A stretch of DNA of 12,975 bases from Planctomycetota bacterium (GTDB lineage: Bacteria > Planctomycetota > Phycisphaerae > WQYP01 > JAJZKY01), in NCBI GenBank assembly GCA_021803885.1, contig JAJZKY010000049.1, positions 1 through 12,975 on the forward strand, read 5' to 3'. A program made the translations under genes and the position numbers. Positions 7,073 through 12,975 of this stretch are shown here, in pieces. The notes under the pieces were generated by a model. It did not search any database. It saw nothing but the letters and a program-made list of their open reading frames with translations, and was not told the origin of the DNA. How positions within the stretch are numbered: position 1 is the first letter of the stretch; every line of letters starts with the position of its first letter.

Positions 7073-8293
7073 CTAGGCCGATTCCATTGGGACCACCTGA
7101 CCAAATGGCGCGTGCCTCGACTCAGTCGAAGCCCACAGCACGGGGTAAGCCGGGACCGCGCTTGGGAAGGTGCCATTGAGATCGGTGAGGAAGACCAGCG
7201 TCTGAGGCACAATACCGTTCTCATCGAGCCATTGGAAACAGGGCCGGAAGTCCGTTCCTCCTCCGCCCTTCGGTTGGAGCTGGATCGGTTGACCAGCCTC
7301 ATAGGTATCAACCTTGTGGACGAGAGCGTCGAAATAGAGAACATGCGTCCGCTGTGGTCGCTGCCCTTCAAGGATAGAGCGGATCTCCGCTTCAAAAAGC
7401 CCTAACTGGCGAGCGCTGACAGAGCCGGAACAATCGACAGCAATGACGATCTCGCCCACTCCTTCGCGCACGGTTCCGGGCAAATACAGTCCCGCCCAGA
7501 TATGGCGTCGATTGGGGCGCATCCAGCTATAATCTGCGGGAGCTGTATCCGACCAAAGCCTGCGCAACAACTCACGCCAGTCGACCGCAGCTTGTGCGGC
7601 TTTCTCGATGCTGCGTTCGAGACCTGCAGGAACTTTCCCAGCCAGCTTCGCAAGACTCTCCGCTTGTTCGACCGCAATCTGCCAATCCCGAGCCTGTTCG
7701 GACAAGTTCTTCCCATCGGCTTCTTCTGCCAAGGGTGCATCGAGAACCTGACCAATCCCGCCGGGTGTTATGGGGGCACCGGGGCCGTCTTCTGATCCTC
7801 GTTGTGAGCTTTCTCCGCAGCCTCCGCTCTCGGATGGATGCTCCGAGTTGTTTGAAGTTTCGGATTTCTGCTGGCTCTCTTGTTCGTCCTGGCCGAGCAG
7901 GTTGTAGATACGCTCCGCGCTCATGCCGCGGAAGCGGTTGTCGAGGAGCACGTCTTTCGGCAAGGTCAATCCGGCATCGACAAGCAAAGGGTTGATGGCA
8001 TAATCGCACGCGATGTTCCAGCGATTGAGGGAGCGATCGGCGCGCCGGGTGTGGTGTTGCAGCGCCGGATGCATGACCTCGTGAGCCAGGACTCCCGCCA
8101 GTTCACCTTGAGAAAGTGTCGCGACGAACTCGGGGTTGTAGAACAGCGAGACGCCATCGGTCGCCATGGTTTGGATCGATGGCCGCTCCTGCCCTTTCAA
8201 TCGAAACAGGAGCGAACCGAAAAAGGGATGATCGAGCAGAAGCGCGGTGCGCGCCTTCTGGATTCTGAGAGCGGTGCTGGATTCCTTGTTCAT
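7073..8293 (-). CDS. DUF2201-type putative metallopeptidase with C-terminal VWA domain (copy B, distal)
   Basis: This 406-residue protein joins a metallopeptidase-like N-terminal domain to a VWA-like domain, the DUF2201_N/DUF2201 architecture. The N-terminal part has HEVMH (residues 71-75) followed by ALQHH, the HExxH zinc-protease signature, and WNIACD (92-97). Residues about 135-175 are a low-complexity linker rich in S, E, Q and G. The VWA domain shows a full MIDAS: D287-x-S289-x-S291, T347 in GGGGTDFRP and D371 in FLTDLNG. Such proteins are usually partners of MoxR AAA+ ATPases. The ATG overlaps the stop of the DUF3150-like gene by four bases (ATGA), so it is the last gene of the unit. 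It is a diverged paralogue of the protein at 11659-12855. Protease activity is unproven; the domain might only bind metal. Confidence 0.85.
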   Translation of the reverse strand: MNKESSTALRIQKARTALLLDHPFFGSLLFRLKGQERPSIQTMATDGVSLFYNPEFVATLSQGELAGVLAHEVMHPALQHHTRRADRSLNRWNIACDYAINPLLVDAGLTLPKDVLLDNRFRGMSAERIYNLLGQDEQESQQKSETSNNSEHPSESGGCGESSQRGSEDGPGAPITPGGIGQVLDAPLAEEADGKNLSEQARDWQIAVEQAESLAKLAGKVPAGLERSIEKAAQAAVDWRELLRRLWSDTAPADYSWMRPNRRHIWAGLYLPGTVREGVGEIVIAVDCSGSVSARQLGLFEAEIRSILEGQRPQRTHVLYFDALVHKVDTYEAGQPIQLQPKGGGGTDFRPCFQWLDENGIVPQTLVFLTDLNGTFPSAVPAYPVLWASTESRHAPFGQVVPMESA

Positions 8294-9234
8294 GCCGCAG
8301 CGGGCGCCTCCATGTACGCCGACATATGAGAAATGATGTCCTCGGCCGTCGGAGTGTCTGGATCCTCTGTCGAGGCTTTGGCCTTTCGGTCATGCAAGAC
8401 CTCATCCATCGCGGCGACAATCTCCGCCGCCTCCGATGCCGTTGCCACGCGTAGGATTTCGTTCCTCTTGAGATCGCGGGCCGAGTAGTTGCAGAGACGC
8501 TCCTTGATCTGCGCCGCGAAGCGGTTCAACTCGCCGTCCTGATTCACATTGAGACGCGGCAGGAGGTCGACCAGATCGAAGACGTTGGTGACGAGCGAAG
8601 CATGGAAGCGTGAATCTGGCTCGTTCAGCCGGTCGACCATGTGGGAAACCACCTCTCGAAGTCGCTTCCAGAGATCGTCCGTTCCGCGAGCGAGCGACTC
8701 ACGGACATTCCGGTCGATCTCACGAGCGACGCGTGTCTGCTCCTCTGCTGAGAGGTTGACGCGGAAATCTTCGCCCGTTGGAATGGGCAGGACTTCCAGC
8801 TTGACAGCAAACTTCTCCCGCAACTTGTCGGCAGCGGGATAGTCTTCTTCGCGAAAGAGGCCGTTCAGTTCCGGACGCACCTGCTCGATGTAGGACGGGT
8901 ACACCGCGAGAAAGTCTTCGACGCCCTGGGAGAAGCCCGTCTCGAACTCCCGCATCTGCTCCGCCAGCTCGAAGTAGAGGTGTGCCGGCAACAGGCGGAA
9001 CCCCTCGTCCGACCACGGCAGGGTGATCTTGTAGAAGTATTGGCGAATCTGTCCGGCGAGAGTGCGCAGATGCTCGAGCTTCTCCGCGCCCATCAGGAGT
9101 TGCTTGTTGTATCGGCCCGCGCCCGGATGCGCTCCATGTTGGCTGGCGACATCGCGGCTGACTTTGCGATCGTGTTTGACCGCCGTCCAGATGCTGATAT
9201 GGATCACGGCAAGCATGGCCCGTTCGGTAATCAT
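8290..9234 (-). CDS. DUF3150-like protein of unknown function
   Basis: This 314-residue protein resembles the DUF3150 family, found in phages, plasmids and islands beside MoxR-type ATPases and VWA proteins. The recognisable part is the N-terminal half: ISIWTAVKHDRKVSRDVA (13-30), a GAGRYNK segment (38-44), TLPWSDEGFRLLPAHLYFE (71-89), then DYPAADKLREKF (131-142) and a LPIPTGEDFRV stretch (149-159). The C-terminal half is mostly charged helix without motifs. There is no signal peptide or membrane segment, so it is cytosolic. It starts with an ATGA overlap with the ATPase gene, preceded by GGAGG, and ends with an ATGA overlap with the VWA gene, which implies coupled translation and a complex of the three. 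It may be an adaptor between ATPase and VWA effector; that is inference. The family call rests on remembered patterns. Confidence 0.65.
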   Translation of the reverse strand: MITERAMLAVIHISIWTAVKHDRKVSRDVASQHGAHPGAGRYNKQLLMGAEKLEHLRTLAGQIRQYFYKITLPWSDEGFRLLPAHLYFELAEQMREFETGFSQGVEDFLAVYPSYIEQVRPELNGLFREEDYPAADKLREKFAVKLEVLPIPTGEDFRVNLSAEEQTRVAREIDRNVRESLARGTDDLWKRLREVVSHMVDRLNEPDSRFHASLVTNVFDLVDLLPRLNVNQDGELNRFAAQIKERLCNYSARDLKRNEILRVATASEAAEIVAAMDEVLHDRKAKASTEDPDTPTAEDIISHMSAYMEAPAAA

Positions 9235-10241
9235 TGAATGACCTCCGCATGTTCGACACCGAAGCGAATAAACTCCGGCGTAAAGGTAATGGCGCGGTCC
9301 CGCGCCGAGGCGTCGCGCATGGCCAGCACGCGCATCTCTGTGGGCATCCGGTCGAGGTACTTGATGCCATTGGCCAGGGAGTGATCGGTCATGGCCCGGC
9401 CGAGGGCCGTGGCGATGGCAATCTGTGCGGATGGCTCGTTGGGAAGCGGCGCGGTCTCCGGGTTCAACAGGATCTCGCGAATCGACGGCAATTGACGGAA
9501 CAGCCGCAGGAACGCGACGAACTCAGTGGCCGCCGCAGGCCCGATCGTCCCTTCGAGGAGTTGGACTTCGATCTCATTCGCGCCGGACAACAGGCCGTTC
9601 TTCTGCCGGTACGAGAATCCATTCAGCACATTCGACGCCATCTCCCAGGAGCGGGGAGTGGGCCATGCGTTTGCATCCGACGTTGCGTCTCCATCCTGCA
9701 GCAACGCGGGCTTGAAGCGAAGGAAAGCGATGACTTCCGGCCGCACCTTCGCCCGAACCGCCCACTTGCACCAGTCTTCGAGATCCGCATCGAGGTTCAG
9801 GTGAACGAACCGGTTGCGAAGGGGCCGCGGCATCGAGAAGTGAACGCCGCGCTCCGAGGCTGGGTTCCCGGCGGCAATCACTACCCACTCTTCGGGCAGG
9901 ACATATTCACCCAGTCTGCGATCGAGTACGAGCTGATAACAGCCGGCCTGTGTCATTTGCGGCGCCGAGGTCAGCTCATCGAGAAAGAGAATTCCCTTGC
10001 CCGAGGTTGGAAGAAATTTCGGGGGTACCCATTCGGTCCGATCGGAAGCAATACGGGGCAATCCGCGCAGATCGACTGGATCGAGTTGTACGGCGCGAAT
10101 GTCGAGAAAGTTCAGATCGAGGTCGACTGCGACCTGGGAGACGATCTGCGACTTACCGACGCCGCAGGCGCCCCAGAGGTGGAGAGGCACACGTTCCGCT
10201 ATCAGCGCATGGAGCGCTTCATACAGCATGCTTGGTTTCAT
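9231..10241 (-). CDS. MoxR-type AAA+ ATPase
   Basis: This 336-residue protein is an AAA+ ATPase of the MoxR/CbbQ/CobS type, chaperones that form hexamers and remodel target proteins together with VWA-domain partners. Seen are Walker A GACGVGKS (residues 24-31), DIRAVQLDPVDLRGLP (47-62), typical of the group, Walker B ILFLDE (84-89), sensor-1 region IAAGNP (N126) and PRPLRNRFVHL with likely arginine-finger residues R142/R144. There is no extra N-terminal domain. The start has AAGGA about seven bases upstream. It is the first gene of the tight ATPase-DUF3150-VWA block; 253 bases separate it from the upstream half of the cluster, so it may also have its own promoter, though I could not recognise one. 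The family is clear; the substrate is unknown. Confidence 0.92.
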   Translation of the reverse strand: MKPSMLYEALHALIAERVPLHLWGACGVGKSQIVSQVAVDLDLNFLDIRAVQLDPVDLRGLPRIASDRTEWVPPKFLPTSGKGILFLDELTSAPQMTQAGCYQLVLDRRLGEYVLPEEWVVIAAGNPASERGVHFSMPRPLRNRFVHLNLDADLEDWCKWAVRAKVRPEVIAFLRFKPALLQDGDATSDANAWPTPRSWEMASNVLNGFSYRQKNGLLSGANEIEVQLLEGTIGPAAATEFVAFLRLFRQLPSIREILLNPETAPLPNEPSAQIAIATALGRAMTDHSLANGIKYLDRMPTEMRVLAMRDASARDRAITFTPEFIRFGVEHAEVIQ

Positions 10242-10494
10242 GGATTGTCCTTATTGGTTTGGGAGAGATGGTGAAGAGGAGCGAGGATTACGTTTTCCGT
10301 TGCAGTGCTCAGACTTCTTTCGGAGAGGAACTCATTCAGGCCACGACTGGGAGACGACGCCGCACAGACAGAGCCGGCAAGTCACGCCACCGCTCCCACC
10401 GTACTTTGCGTGCAATGGGAACCTCGTTCAAACTCCGCGTTCAGGAGTCAGGGGTAAGCAGCAGTGACACCGGAGGCTACGTCCATCCTTGCGC
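10242..10494 (-). other. Gap inside the cluster with a disrupted in-register reading frame
   Basis: No intact gene is seen. On the minus strand an ATG at 10498 overlaps the stop of the DUF6915-like gene (ATGA), and the same frame runs 86 codons to a TGA that itself overlaps the ATPase start (ATGA at 10241-10238). The frame is broken by two TGA codons at 10450-10448 and 10384-10382. This could be a decayed gene or chance; the residues match no family I know. Confidence 0.25.
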
Positions 10495-10908
10495 TCATGG
10501 CTGATCTTCGTTATGGTTCTTCAAATCTTGCGGTCCTTCCACCTCGGGAATTCGAAACGACTGCACCGCGCGTCTCTGAGAGGCTGTCAATCCATTCATC
10601 CAACTGCGGATCGGCATCTCGCGCAGAAAATCCGCTGGCGTGAGGATCGCCTTCATATCCTCGAGGATATGGACCTCGGCAATCGTCCGCGTCGCAACCG
10701 CGCCTCCGCCAGACGCCCGTTTGTAGAGGTCTCCGAAGAACTGTTCGCAGAGCGCCACGCCGAAGGTCGTGTGCAGCAGCGCCCGGTGACGCCAATCCGC
10801 CAGATAGAGCTTCGACTGGTCGAGAAATTTGTGGATCGCCACATAATCTTCCGGTGTTCCTCCGAACCGGCGCGCTGATGATTCGCTGTGGAACTGAACA
10901 TTTCCCAT
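10495..10908 (-). CDS. DUF6915-like small protein
   Basis: This 137-residue protein resembles the DUF6915 family of short bacterial and phage proteins with no assigned function. The visible family pattern is SSARRFGGTPEDYVAIHKFLD (10-30), SKLYLADWRHRALLHTTFG (32-50), CEQFFGD (54-60) and VATRTIAEVHILEDM (71-85). The histidines and acidic residues in IHKFLD, DWRHRALLH and EVHILED are the most conserved positions as I remember them and could bind a metal. The start lies four bases after the stop of the acidic protein gene, with AGGAGAT inside that gene's end as ribosome binding site, so it belongs to the same operon. The C-terminus after about 110 is charged and probably disordered. Confidence 0.68.
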   Translation of the reverse strand: MGNVQFHSESSARRFGGTPEDYVAIHKFLDQSKLYLADWRHRALLHTTFGVALCEQFFGDLYKRASGGGAVATRTIAEVHILEDMKAILTPADFLREMPIRSWMNGLTASQRRAVQSFRIPEVEGPQDLKNHNEDQP

Positions 10909-10912
10909 GACC

Positions 10913-11662
10913 TCAATCTCCTCTCAGAAGAAGCTGCTTCGCTTCGGCCGCCGTTCCATGCTCAGTCAGAATCTGGACGAGTTCCTGACGGGCCTCGGCG
11001 AGTTCGTGAAAACTAGGCTTCTGGATGGTGTAATCGACCGTGCTGGGCGATTCACAGTACCCGCTGGCCCGGCCCGACGCTCCGTCGTTGTATTCCAGGT
11101 GAAAACCGACTGGCCAGTTCCATCGCAGACCGAGATCGATCAGCTCTCGAAGCGTATCTTTGGTCGCATCCGAAATCTCTCCGTCTTCCATCAACTCACA
11201 ATAGTCATCAACACAGGCGGACTGATTTTCGGAGGCCGCGTTGACGGTTACGCCAATTTCTTCCCTGGAGCCGTCCCAGATGGAAGGAAAGGAATATAGG
11301 GCCAGCCGGACAACCCGCTCTAGTTCTTCCTCACTGCCGCTCTCGAAAGAGAGAGATTCGCTACCGTAATCGGATTCGCGAAGCACCCGGTCCTCATTGA
11401 GTTGTTCATTGATTTCGTCCCAGAAGATCTCGGTTGCGTGGTCGTGAAGGGCCTCGTCTCGTTTTTCCGGATCGAGTCCGTCGAGGATCGATGGTTCCCA
11501 GGCAAAGTCAATTTCCTCGTTACCATATTCGAGGTCCTTGCAGGTTCCACTTCCGTCCATACGGTAGGAGAATTCAAAGGGTATTTCCTCGTACTCACCG
11601 ACATCGACCCGGATCGAGTAGACGACAGCTTCCGGGGAGCATGGTGCAAATTCAGTAGTCAT
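10913..11662 (-). CDS. Acidic protein of unknown family
   Basis: I do not recognise this 249-residue protein. A longer frame reaches 12076, but its first 138 codons are the shadow of the VWA gene. I chose the ATG at 11662 because it overlaps the VWA stop by four bases (ATGA) and is preceded by AAAGGAGG (complement of 11666-11673). The protein is strongly acidic (many E and D, for instance EEELERVV around 111-118 and CVDDYCELMED at 150-160). It has predicted beta segments near the N-terminus (VVYSIRVDVG and IPFEFSYRM) and a helical C-terminal tail (218-246) rich in A, E, L and Q. There is no signal peptide, membrane segment or nucleic-acid-binding motif. High acidity could suit a substrate, inhibitor or DNA-mimic role, but that is speculation. 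It sits between the VWA protein and the DUF6915-like protein. Confidence 0.8.
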   Translation of the reverse strand: MTTEFAPCSPEAVVYSIRVDVGEYEEIPFEFSYRMDGSGTCKDLEYGNEEIDFAWEPSILDGLDPEKRDEALHDHATEIFWDEINEQLNEDRVLRESDYGSESLSFESGSEEELERVVRLALYSFPSIWDGSREEIGVTVNAASENQSACVDDYCELMEDGEISDATKDTLRELIDLGLRWNWPVGFHLEYNDGASGRASGYCESPSTVDYTIQKPSFHELAEARQELVQILTEHGTAAEAKQLLLRGD

Positions 11663-12855
11663 AAGCCTCCTTTGGCAGGCAGCAGCAGCTTGCATCCAAA
11701 CGGCACGGCAAGATCCTGGGTGGTCGCCCACAACAAGGGGAATGCGGGCTTCTTTTCCGGGAAGGCGCCTTCCAGATCGGTAAAGTACACGGCAACGTCG
11801 AGCGGAACGCGACGCAGTGCTTCGAGGGCGGGTCGGAAATCGGTGCCGCCTCCGCCCCTGGCCACATATCCCTGAATCGGCTTCCGATGCATGGACACTT
11901 GCTGGACGCGAGCATCGCAATCGACCAGCAGGACCTCGCATCCCGTCCTGGTCATCAGGCTGTTGATCTCGGAGATAAAAGTGTGGAGAAGCTTGTCGCC
12001 GATGGAGCCGGAGGTATCGATCACGACACCGGCACGGCGGACTCCCCGACGGCGGTCCGTGCCGGGTTCCATCCAAACGGCATCTTTCCCCAAGGCAAGT
12101 GTGCGCCGGCTCGGGCGATTCCAGGATGCTTCGGTCAGAGGCATCAGCCGCGCCGTCAGAAAGTTCCTCAATACCGCCTCCCAGCGCATAACGGATTTCG
12201 GTACATCCGCCGCAAGACGCCGTAACAAGGATGCGGGAGCCGAACCGGCCTGGGCGCGCAGCAATCTCTGCCGCCAGATGCCCTGTTCCAGGCTCTGCTC
12301 GTGAACTCCAGGCGCAGGAAAAGACGCTTCGCCCGCGCTGTGAAGATCTCCTCTGGGGATTCCATCTCCGTTGCTGAGAATCTCGTCGCGCCTCTTCTCA
12401 TCGCGTTTGACCTCGGCGTAAAGTTCCTCCGCCGTCCAGAGTTCCGCGGGCCATTGCTTCAACTGTTCCGAGGCGAGGCAGTCCTCGGGGTACAACGCTC
12501 CCGACGGCAGCGCGCACCAGTGGCAAGCGCGGATCGAATGATTGATGACGGCATCGCACGCGATGTTCCAACAGCGGCCATCGAAGGCGCTTCCTTCGCG
12601 GTTCGCCAGCGCATCACCCCGTTGCACATGCCGGAGCGCGACATGGAGTGCCTCGTGAATGGCAATCGCCACCTGCTCTTCGGGCTTGTACTCGAAATAG
12701 CGCTCGGCAAAATACATCCTTCTGCCATCGGTCCAGGCAATACGTCCTCGATCGGTGACGGTCACGGCGGGAACATACAGCAGAATGCCCGCCAGTCCGA
12801 CATCTTTGCTGACGGCGCGCCGCAGATTGCGGGAAAGCATCTCCTGGGTCGTCAT
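11659..12855 (-). CDS. DUF2201-type putative metallopeptidase with C-terminal VWA domain (copy A, proximal)
   Basis: This 398-residue protein has the same architecture as the protein at 7073-8293. The N-terminal domain carries HEALH (67-71), then LRHV and WNIACD (96-101). The VWA domain has a complete MIDAS: D280-x-S282-x-S284 (DTSGSIG), T338 in GGGGTDFRP and D360 in YFTDLEGAFP. It differs by a cysteine-rich stretch, C95, C100, C111, C114 and C126, including CHWC, where copy B has none beyond C96; this could be a second metal site. The linker is shorter and the middle differs. It starts 10 bases after an AGGAG-type ribosome binding site and is the first gene of the cluster. No ATPase lies beside it, so the MoxR protein further along is the likely partner of both copies. 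Enzymatic activity is not shown by sequence alone. Confidence 0.86.
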   Translation of the reverse strand: MTTQEMLSRNLRRAVSKDVGLAGILLYVPAVTVTDRGRIAWTDGRRMYFAERYFEYKPEEQVAIAIHEALHVALRHVQRGDALANREGSAFDGRCWNIACDAVINHSIRACHWCALPSGALYPEDCLASEQLKQWPAELWTAEELYAEVKRDEKRRDEILSNGDGIPRGDLHSAGEASFPAPGVHEQSLEQGIWRQRLLRAQAGSAPASLLRRLAADVPKSVMRWEAVLRNFLTARLMPLTEASWNRPSRRTLALGKDAVWMEPGTDRRRGVRRAGVVIDTSGSIGDKLLHTFISEINSLMTRTGCEVLLVDCDARVQQVSMHRKPIQGYVARGGGGTDFRPALEALRRVPLDVAVYFTDLEGAFPEKKPAFPLLWATTQDLAVPFGCKLLLPAKGGL

Positions 12856-12899
12856 CGGCCGCTCCTAGGAGTGTGTCGGGCATAGATTGGCGACGGAGT

Positions 12900-12974
12900 C
12901 TACAGCAGGGGTGGGGCGTTTTGTTTTAGTTTTAATTCATGGGCCAGAACTTCATTTCTGACACGGTCAACCAG
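12900..12974 (-). CDS. Possible C-terminal tail of an upstream gene (partial)
   Basis: On the minus strand one frame is open from the window edge to a TAG at 12902-12900, giving 24 residues ending in KLKQNAPPLL. The sequence looks protein-like (VDRVRNEVLAHELKLKQ) but is too short to be sure, since an open frame this length is common by chance. If real, it is a gene upstream of the cluster in the same orientation, leaving a 44-base gap before the proximal VWA gene. Confidence 0.3.
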   Translation of the reverse strand: MVDRVRNEVLAHELKLKQNAPPLL

Positions 12975-12975
12975 A

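Noticed and set aside
9234..10274. 346-codon plus-strand open frame
   Set aside because: It is exactly antisense to the MoxR-type ATPase, whose Walker A, Walker B and sensor motifs are clear. The antisense product has no motif and looks like a GC-rich shadow.
11663..12076. N-terminal 138-codon extension of the acidic protein
   Set aside because: It lies out of frame inside the VWA gene with MIDAS motifs, is rich in R, S and P as shadows are, and the internal ATG at 11662 has a Shine-Dalgarno and ATGA overlap.
12301..12885. 194-codon plus-strand frame
   Set aside because: Antisense to the HExxH region of the proximal VWA protein; no independent support.
1..12975. CRISPR array, tRNA, rRNA, insertion sequence
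   Set aside because: No regularly spaced repeats, no tRNA-like cloverleaf or rRNA sequence, and no transposase or terminal repeats were recognised on either strand.

Overview
This is a GC-rich bacterial accessory region. I cannot assign a genus. There is no housekeeping operon, rRNA or tRNA. The gene families present (a Type III-like restriction-modification pair, a phage-type Gp157 protein, a Y-family polymerase, a VapBC-like toxin-antitoxin pair, and a MoxR ATPase / VWA-metallopeptidase cluster of a kind also carried by phages and plasmids) suggest a defence-rich genomic island, integrative element, plasmid or prophage remnant. No integrase, transposase or attachment site is visible in the window.

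Layout: (1) Positions 2-3717, plus strand: the 3' part of a beta-class N6/N4 DNA methyltransferase, joined by a one-base TGATG overlap to an 874-residue SF2 helicase with a C-terminal PD-(D/E)XK nuclease. (2) Positions 3961-4566, minus strand: a stand-alone Gp157-like protein with a good promoter and Shine-Dalgarno, convergent with the restriction gene. (3) Positions 4889-5956, plus strand: DNA polymerase IV (DinB), divergent from gp157. (4) Positions 6125-6785, minus strand: a ribbon-helix-helix antitoxin and PIN toxin overlapping by 11 bases, preceded by a palindrome/direct-repeat operator. (5) Positions 7073-12855, minus strand: a six-gene cluster. In transcription order it encodes a DUF2201-type metallopeptidase-VWA protein, an acidic protein of unknown family, a DUF6915-like protein, a 253-base gap, a MoxR-type AAA+ ATPase, a DUF3150-like protein, and a second DUF2201-type metallopeptidase-VWA protein. 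Three of the junctions are four-base ATGA overlaps and one is a four-base gap, so the genes are almost certainly co-transcribed within each half.

How the genes may work together: the MoxR ATPase and VWA proteins fit the general MoxR/VWA chaperone pairing known from RavA-ViaA, NorQ-NorD, CbbQ-CbbO and CobS-CobT. Here there are two different VWA partners, each with an HExxH metallopeptidase-like N-terminal domain and a complete MIDAS motif, plus at least two proteins of unknown role. The neighbourhood (restriction, toxin-antitoxin, phage-associated gp157) makes an anti-mobile-element or phage-derived function an attractive but unproven reading. This cluster is the best candidate in the window for an undescribed system.

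Gene-free stretches: 3718-3960 (interleaved inverted repeats, no gene), 4567-4888 (divergent promoter region, one small hairpin, one doubtful minus ORF), 5957-6124 (nothing convincing), 6786-7072 (toxin-antitoxin promoter/operator, otherwise nothing convincing), 10242-10494 (a disrupted reading frame, see findings), and 12856-12975 (leader of the last operon and perhaps the tail of one more gene).
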